Source: Pseudomonadota bacterium
GTDB lineage: Bacteria > Pseudomonadota > Alphaproteobacteria > Sphingomonadales > Sphingomonadaceae
Direction: 5' to 3'
Length of the DNA stretch: 64,000 nt
Assembly: GCA_023436615.1 (NCBI GenBank)
Contig: JAEZIO010000040.1
Span: 27,799 to 91,798, forward strand
Shown: piece after piece, positions 59,856 through 64,000 of the stretch
How the letters are laid out: each line of letters opens with the position of its first letter
How positions within the stretch are numbered: the stretch's first letter is position 1
Notes under the pieces: model-generated
Database searches by the model: none
What the model saw: only the letters and a program-made list of their open reading frames with translations
What the model was told of the DNA's origin: nothing
Translations under genes and position numbers: made by a program

Positions 59856-59895
59856 AATTGGTCAGGACAGTGCTGCATGGCTTGACAGACCAATT
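59856..59895. promoter_or_regulatory. Widely spaced AATTGGTC/GACCAATT inverted repeat
   Basis: AATTGGTC (59856-59863) and GACCAATT (59888-59895) form a perfect 8-bp inverted repeat in the 274-bp region between uxaC and the beta-glucuronidase gene. Each arm is one half of the TTGGT-CAG-ACCAA operator, and each is followed or preceded by CAG in the expected spacer. It looks like two half-operators, one for each divergent promoter. The rest of the region shows no gene. Confidence 0.5.
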
Positions 59896-60025
59896 CTCGC
59901 CCGTCAACCCGTGCCCCAAGCTGAAGTCCTTTAAATGCCGAGGACTTCCGCGGCGGAGTCCAGCGGGTTCACGCAAGGGCGACCTGACCGCTCCGCGTTG
60001 CCGCGCGCTGGCTGGGGGGAAGACA

Positions 60026-61741
60026 ATGATCCGGCCGCAGACGAACGCTCATCGCCAGGCCGTCGACCTTTCTGGTGTTTGGCGTATCCGCTTTGACGAC
60101 GGCGGCTGGAGCGGCGGCATCGGTTCCGGCGACGAGGTATATGATATCGCTGTGCCGGGCAGCTGGAACGAGCAGCTCGCCGAAGCAGGATTCATGAACC
60201 ATGTCGGTGCGGCGTGGCTTGAAACTCGCTTCCTTGTCCCCGATGGCGAGCGGCGTCTGCTTCGCTTCGGTTCGGCGGACTATTTCGCGCAAGTCTGGGT
60301 GAACGGCCGGCAGGCCGGCTCGAGCGGTGCGCCGATGCTGCCCTTCGAGCTCGACATCACCGAACTGACCACGGCGGGCGAGATGGCGACCCTCGTCGTC
60401 CGCGTGACCAACGAGCTGCCCCCCGACGGGCCCACCCAGCGCGTAACGCGGGACGATTATGCTGCCGAAGGGCGGCCGCGCGACGAATATCTGCCTGCGG
60501 TTCGCTTCGACTTCTTCCCTTATGGCGGCCTCAATCGCCCGGTCCACCTCGTGGTGACGCCGGCGGCCGTGATCACGCGCTACCGCGTCGACACGAGCAT
60601 GGACGGCCTTGTCCGGGTCACGGCCGAAGCGACTGGAGGCACGACCATTCGCCTGAAGGTTGGGGAGGGCGCCGTTGAAGCGCCCCTTTCGACCGGGTCG
60701 ACCGAGCTGGTGCTCCGCGTCGACGATGTCCGCCTCTGGTCCCCTGAACATCCTCATCTCTATCATCTCGCGATCGAGTTGCTGGACGGTAACCGAACGA
60801 TCGACCTTGTCGAACAGCAGATTGGCATTCGCGAGGTGCGCGTCGACGGCACGCAGCTGCTCCTCAATGGTCGGCGGATCGAGCTCAAGGGATTCGGCAA
60901 GCATGAGGATTCGCCGATCCGGGGACGGGGGCTCGACCTGCCGCTGCTGGTCAAGGATTTCGGGCTGATTCACTGGACCGGAGCGAACTCGGTGCGGACG
61001 TCGCATTACCCCTACGCCGAGGAGTTTTACGACTTCGCCGACCGCCACGGCATTCTCGTCATCGACGAAGTCTTCTCGATCAATCTCGACTTCCGCAAGG
61101 TCACCGAAGCCACACTTGCAGCGCACAAGCAGGCGATTTCCGAACTGATCGAGCGCGATGGCAACCGCGCCTGCGTGATCGCCTGGTCGCTGGCTAACGA
61201 ACCCGGTTACTTGGCGGAACCCGAATATCAAGAGCGCTCGGGGGCCTATTGGAAGGCGTTGTTCGACCACGCGCGCGGGCTCGACCCGAGCCGTCCTCTC
61301 ACTCACGCCAACGTCGGCTATGTCGGCGCCGATGATCCTGCCTTCGATCATGCGGATATCGTCGCCATCAACCGGTATCATGGCTGGTATTCGGAACCCG
61401 GCCAGCTCGACCGAGCCGCGACTGCTCTCAAGCAAGACCTCGACGCGCTGGCCAAGCATGGCAAGCCGATCTTCGTCGCCGAGTTCGGCGCCGACGCGCT
61501 TGCGGGCCAACATGCAAGCTACGACCAGCTGTTCACCGAGGAATATCAGGCCCGTCTGGTCGAGACCTATTGGCGAGTGATTTCCGACCACCCGGCGTGC
61601 ATCGGTGGCCATGTCTGGAACTTCGCTGATTTCCGAACCGCGCAGCACGGCCGGCGGGTGGTTTACAATCTGAAGGGAGTCTTCACCCGCAACCGCGATC
61701 CGAAAGCCGCCGCCTGGACTCTGCGCGGGCTTTGGCGGTGA
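60026..61741 (+). CDS. Beta-glucuronidase (GH2)
   Basis: A 571-aa GH2 enzyme without a clear signal peptide. It has a sugar-binding domain, an immunoglobulin-like domain (about 180-270) and a barrel with acid/base Glu392 in SLANEPGY and nucleophile Glu486 in VAEFGADA. HVWNFADFRT and the NLKG motif (Asn548, Lys550) match the N-x-K carboxylate-recognition motif of beta-glucuronidases, so the substrate is a beta-glucuronide. The frame is open for 56 codons upstream; GGGGGAAG before the ATG at 60026 fixes the start. It is probably cytoplasmic, working after the GPH transporter. Confidence 0.92.
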   Translation: MIRPQTNAHRQAVDLSGVWRIRFDDGGWSGGIGSGDEVYDIAVPGSWNEQLAEAGFMNHVGAAWLETRFLVPDGERRLLRFGSADYFAQVWVNGRQAGSSGAPMLPFELDITELTTAGEMATLVVRVTNELPPDGPTQRVTRDDYAAEGRPRDEYLPAVRFDFFPYGGLNRPVHLVVTPAAVITRYRVDTSMDGLVRVTAEATGGTTIRLKVGEGAVEAPLSTGSTELVLRVDDVRLWSPEHPHLYHLAIELLDGNRTIDLVEQQIGIREVRVDGTQLLLNGRRIELKGFGKHEDSPIRGRGLDLPLLVKDFGLIHWTGANSVRTSHYPYAEEFYDFADRHGILVIDEVFSINLDFRKVTEATLAAHKQAISELIERDGNRACVIAWSLANEPGYLAEPEYQERSGAYWKALFDHARGLDPSRPLTHANVGYVGADDPAFDHADIVAINRYHGWYSEPGQLDRAATALKQDLDALAKHGKPIFVAEFGADALAGQHASYDQLFTEEYQARLVETYWRVISDHPACIGGHVWNFADFRTAQHGRRVVYNLKGVFTRNRDPKAAAWTLRGLWR

Positions 61742-63141
61742 TCTCGATTCCCTCCGAATTCGCCGAAGACAAGGCGCGGGACACCGGGATTTCCGCACGA
61801 ACCAAGTTCGGCTGGGCCGCGGGGGACTTCGGCTTCAACATCTTCTGGCAGTCGCTCAACCTGCTGATGTTGCCGTTCTACACCGACGTGCTCGGACTTG
61901 ATGCGCGGCTTGCCGGAACGGTGTTCCTGATCGCCAGTGTCTGGGACGGATTCGCGGATGCGGTGATCGGGGCGATTGCCGACCGGACCCGCAGTCGCTG
62001 GGGCAGTTATCGGCCCTATCTTGTCTTCGCGTCGCCGGTGATCGTCGTCGCGTTCATGCTCTGCTTCCTGACCCCACACGGGCCGCAGCTTGGCCTGTTC
62101 CTTTACGCGTTGCTCAGCCAGGTCTTCCTGCGCACCGCTTATTCCGTCGTCTCGATCCCTTACAGCTCGCTCTCGGCACGAATAAGCTCGGACGCGAACG
62201 AGCGCGCCAGCCTCGCAGGCTGGAGAATGATGTTTGCCTTCGCCGGCGGTGCCGTCGTGACCTTCGCCATGCCCAGCCTGGTCACCGCGCTCGGTGCTGA
62301 CCAGCCTGCGACCTATGTCCTCGCCGCGGGCCTTTCGGGTCTGATTAGCCTTCCGTTTTTTTGGCTGACGTTTGCCACAACGCGAGAACCCGGACGGCTG
62401 GTCGAGGCTAATCCGCGCGGCTTCTCGCTTCGGGCAGCGGCAGAGGATTTTGCGTCGACGGCCCGGATCGCCCGGCACAACGGGCCGCTGATGCGCATCT
62501 TCGGCTGCATCATCGTCAGCTCGCTGGCGTTCACCATGACCAACAAATGCCTGGTCTATTACGTCACATATTATCTCGGACGGCCCGACCTCGTCCCGCG
62601 CATCGTGCCGCTAGCGCTGATCGTGAACTTCCTTTGCGCTCCGCTCTGGGCGCAGGTTGCCCGGCGCTGGTCGAAGCGGAATGCGTGGCTCGCCGCGAAT
62701 GTGCTCAGCATCATATCCTTCGTCGCTTTCTATTGGTCGACATCGCGCGACCCAATTGTCGCGGGCGCGCTCATCGCGCTCATTTCCGCCGGTAATATCG
62801 CCTATCAAGTTCTCTTCTGGGCGATGTTGCCCGACACGGTCGAATATAATCTTTGGAAAACCGGCCAGCGCCACGATGCAAAAGTGTTCGGCTTCGCCAG
62901 CTTTGCGAAGACGAGCGCTTTGGGACTCAACGGAGCGCTGCTCGGCGTGCTCCTCAGCGCGATCGGCTACCTCCCAAACCAGCCGCAAAGTGAAGCGACC
63001 CTTGATGGGCTGAAAGCAATCATGGCGCTCATTCCACTATTTGGAGTCGTGCTCTCCGCTTTGCTGATGTGGGGCTATCCGCTCGACCAGGCGATGCACC
63101 GGCGGCTGAGCGAAATTCCGACTCCTCATGTGGAGCTGTGA
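61738..63141 (+). CDS. GPH-family glycoside transporter
   Basis: A 467-aa, 12-helix sugar:cation symporter of the glycoside-pentoside-hexuronide family. WAAGDFGFNIFWQSLNLLML, SVWDGFADAVIGAIADRTRS and GSYRPYLVFASP are the signature regions. A GTG overlapping the beta-glucuronidase stop (GTGA) is taken as start. Its coupling with the glucuronidase gene implies import of beta-glucuronides, as for E. coli uidB. Confidence 0.9.
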   Translation: MISIPSEFAEDKARDTGISARTKFGWAAGDFGFNIFWQSLNLLMLPFYTDVLGLDARLAGTVFLIASVWDGFADAVIGAIADRTRSRWGSYRPYLVFASPVIVVAFMLCFLTPHGPQLGLFLYALLSQVFLRTAYSVVSIPYSSLSARISSDANERASLAGWRMMFAFAGGAVVTFAMPSLVTALGADQPATYVLAAGLSGLISLPFFWLTFATTREPGRLVEANPRGFSLRAAAEDFASTARIARHNGPLMRIFGCIIVSSLAFTMTNKCLVYYVTYYLGRPDLVPRIVPLALIVNFLCAPLWAQVARRWSKRNAWLAANVLSIISFVAFYWSTSRDPIVAGALIALISAGNIAYQVLFWAMLPDTVEYNLWKTGQRHDAKVFGFASFAKTSALGLNGALLGVLLSAIGYLPNQPQSEATLDGLKAIMALIPLFGVVLSALLMWGYPLDQAMHRRLSEIPTPHVEL

Positions 63142-63282
63142 CAATCGCATCCCCTTTGAGTCCCTGTAAAACAGGAAGTGCGCGCAGGGGCAGACTCGCA
63201 GCGGACTGCGTGGCGCACCGCATTGCGCAGAGGCCGTGCCCGGCGCATTGGCGAGCACGATGCAAACTGCGCGAGCAAACAG

Positions 63283-63693
63283 ATGAGCGACGAGGAGAAG
63301 ATCGGCGCGGTCATCGACGAGATGTACGCGATGTTCTCCGGTCCGGCCGGGCCGCGCGACTGGTCCAGACAGGCGCACAGCTTCCTTCCCGACGCTCGCC
63401 AGGTTCGCACTTGGGTCGATGAGCAGGGCCGGCCGAAGCGGCTGGCGATGAGCCTCGACGATTATGCGGCGAACACGTCGCCGTTCTTCGAAGACAATGA
63501 TTTCTACGAGGTGGAAACCGCCCGCCGAATCGACCTCTTCGGCAACATTGCGCACGTTTGGAGCAGCTATGAAGCGCGCACCGCGCCGGACGCCAAAAAC
63601 GTCGAACGGCGGGGGATCAACTCGATCCAGCTCTTCCGCGACCCCGACGCCGGCTGGCGCATCATCCACATGATCTGGGACAACGAGCGCTAG
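63283..63693 (+). CDS. NTF2-like (SnoaL-type) protein
   Basis: A 136-aa protein starting MSDEEKIGAVIDEMYAMFSG. It ends with SIQLFRDPDAGWRIIHMIWD, the typical last strands of an NTF2-like cone fold. Such proteins include isomerases, hydratases and non-enzymes, so no function is assigned. An upstream extension is rejected. It lies 140 bp after the transporter and 1 bp before the next gene, so it probably belongs with the latter. Confidence 0.75.
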   Translation: MSDEEKIGAVIDEMYAMFSGPAGPRDWSRQAHSFLPDARQVRTWVDEQGRPKRLAMSLDDYAANTSPFFEDNDFYEVETARRIDLFGNIAHVWSSYEARTAPDAKNVERRGINSIQLFRDPDAGWRIIHMIWDNER

Positions 63694-63694
63694 C

Positions 63695-64000
63695 GTGAGG
63701 ATCTGCGTCGTCGGCGCCGGGGCGATCGGCGGCTGGGTGGCGGCGCGGCTCGCGCTCGCTGGTCGCGACGTCAGCGTGGTGGCGCGTGGCGAAACGCTGC
63801 GCAGGATCGAGGCCGAGGGGTTGCGGATCAGGGAGGAGGGCGACGAGCGCCGCGTCGCGCTTGGCGCCGCTGCCGACCCGGCGCTGCTCGGTATGCACGA
63901 CGTCGTCATCATCGCCGTCAAGGCTCCGGCTCTGCCGCGCGTCGCCCCAGACCTCGAGCCCCTTATCGGCCCGGAGACGATCGTCGTGCCGATGCTGAAC
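63695..64000 (+). CDS. 2-dehydropantoate 2-reductase-family protein, N-terminal part
   Basis: About 102 residues from a GTG at 63695 run off the window edge. VRICVVGAGAIGGWVAARLA is the GxGxxG nucleotide-binding start of the ketopantoate reductase family, and DVVIIAVKAPALPRVAPDLE is the following conserved block. It would reduce ketopantoate in pantothenate synthesis or a related ketoacid. The catalytic Lys and Glu are outside the window. Confidence 0.85.
   Translation, partial: MRICVVGAGAIGGWVAARLALAGRDVSVVARGETLRRIEAEGLRIREEGDERRVALGAAADPALLGMHDVVIIAVKAPALPRVAPDLEPLIGPETIVVPMLN

Noticed and set aside
59969..61798. 609-aa minus-strand open frame
   Set aside because: Antisense to the beta-glucuronidase gene, whose catalytic residues and motifs are intact.
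63142..63282. Terminator after the GPH transporter
   Set aside because: CCTGT-AAA-ACAGG is only 5 bp with no U-tract, and GC-rich pairings nearby are short.
1..64000. CRISPR arrays and insertion sequences
   Set aside because: No regularly spaced repeat-spacer array and no transposase gene was seen on either strand.

Overview
The window is high-GC DNA with tightly overlapping genes (many ATGA, GTGA and TTGA junctions). It suggests an alphaproteobacterium of the Sphingomonas type. The evidence is a very large (1540 aa) NAD-dependent glutamate dehydrogenase, an lgt / MidA-methyltransferase / pgeF gene order, a long TonB-dependent receptor with surface-glycan catabolic genes, and Caulobacter/Sphingomonas-style FadR-type operators. 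This assignment is inferred from protein families, not from a marker gene.

Layout. (1) 1-11,884 is core chromosome: a minus-strand lgt-midA-pgeF operon, a plus-strand run of acyl-CoA synthetase, ferrochelatase, acetoacetyl-CoA reductase and a small ribbon-helix-helix protein, then the giant glutamate dehydrogenase and a PAS-domain protein. (2) 12,082-27,865 is a 15.8 kb integrated element that has cut a tRNA-Thr(CGT) gene in two inside its anticodon arm. The 5' half remains at 12,053-12,092 and the 3' half at 27,855-27,901. A complete tRNA-Thr(CGT) lies just inside the left end. The element encodes a tyrosine integrase, an AlpA-like regulator, a 1036-aa primase-helicase, a small-terminase candidate and a large terminase split into separate ATPase and nuclease genes, but no recognisable capsid, portal or tail gene. 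It also carries a cytosine methyltransferase / putative restriction enzyme / Vsr operon, an HNH protein, a YfbU protein and an acetyltransferase. It reads as a phage-satellite-like island or a reduced prophage. (3) 27,996-63,141 is a large catabolic locus for a sulfated, uronic-acid-containing glycan. It has two exported sulfatases and a lipoprotein formylglycine-generating enzyme, a TonB-dependent receptor, glycoside hydrolases of families GH105, GH3, GH28 and GH2 (a beta-glucuronidase), a DUF4861 protein, two exported proteins of unknown function, hexuronate and glycoside transporters, and a complete cytoplasmic uronate pathway (UxaC, UxuB, UxaA, ManD, KduI, KduD, KDG kinase, KDPG aldolase). 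(4) 63,283 to the end returns to housekeeping genes: an NTF2-like protein and the start of a ketopantoate reductase.

How the genes work together. Glycan would be desulfated and cut in the envelope, imported through the TonB receptor and the MFS/GPH carriers, and trimmed by GH105, GH2 and GH3. The freed saturated uronates enter UxaC-UxuB-ManD/UxaA. The unsaturated uronates made by a lyase enter KduI-KduD. Both routes meet at 2-keto-3-deoxygluconate, which KdgK and Eda convert to pyruvate and glyceraldehyde-3-phosphate. A GntR/FadR repressor gene sits in the middle, and palindromic TTGGT-N3-ACCAA sites occur before several of the transcription units. No known polysaccharide lyase is visible although GH105, KduI and KduD imply one, so the two unknown exported proteins are candidates.
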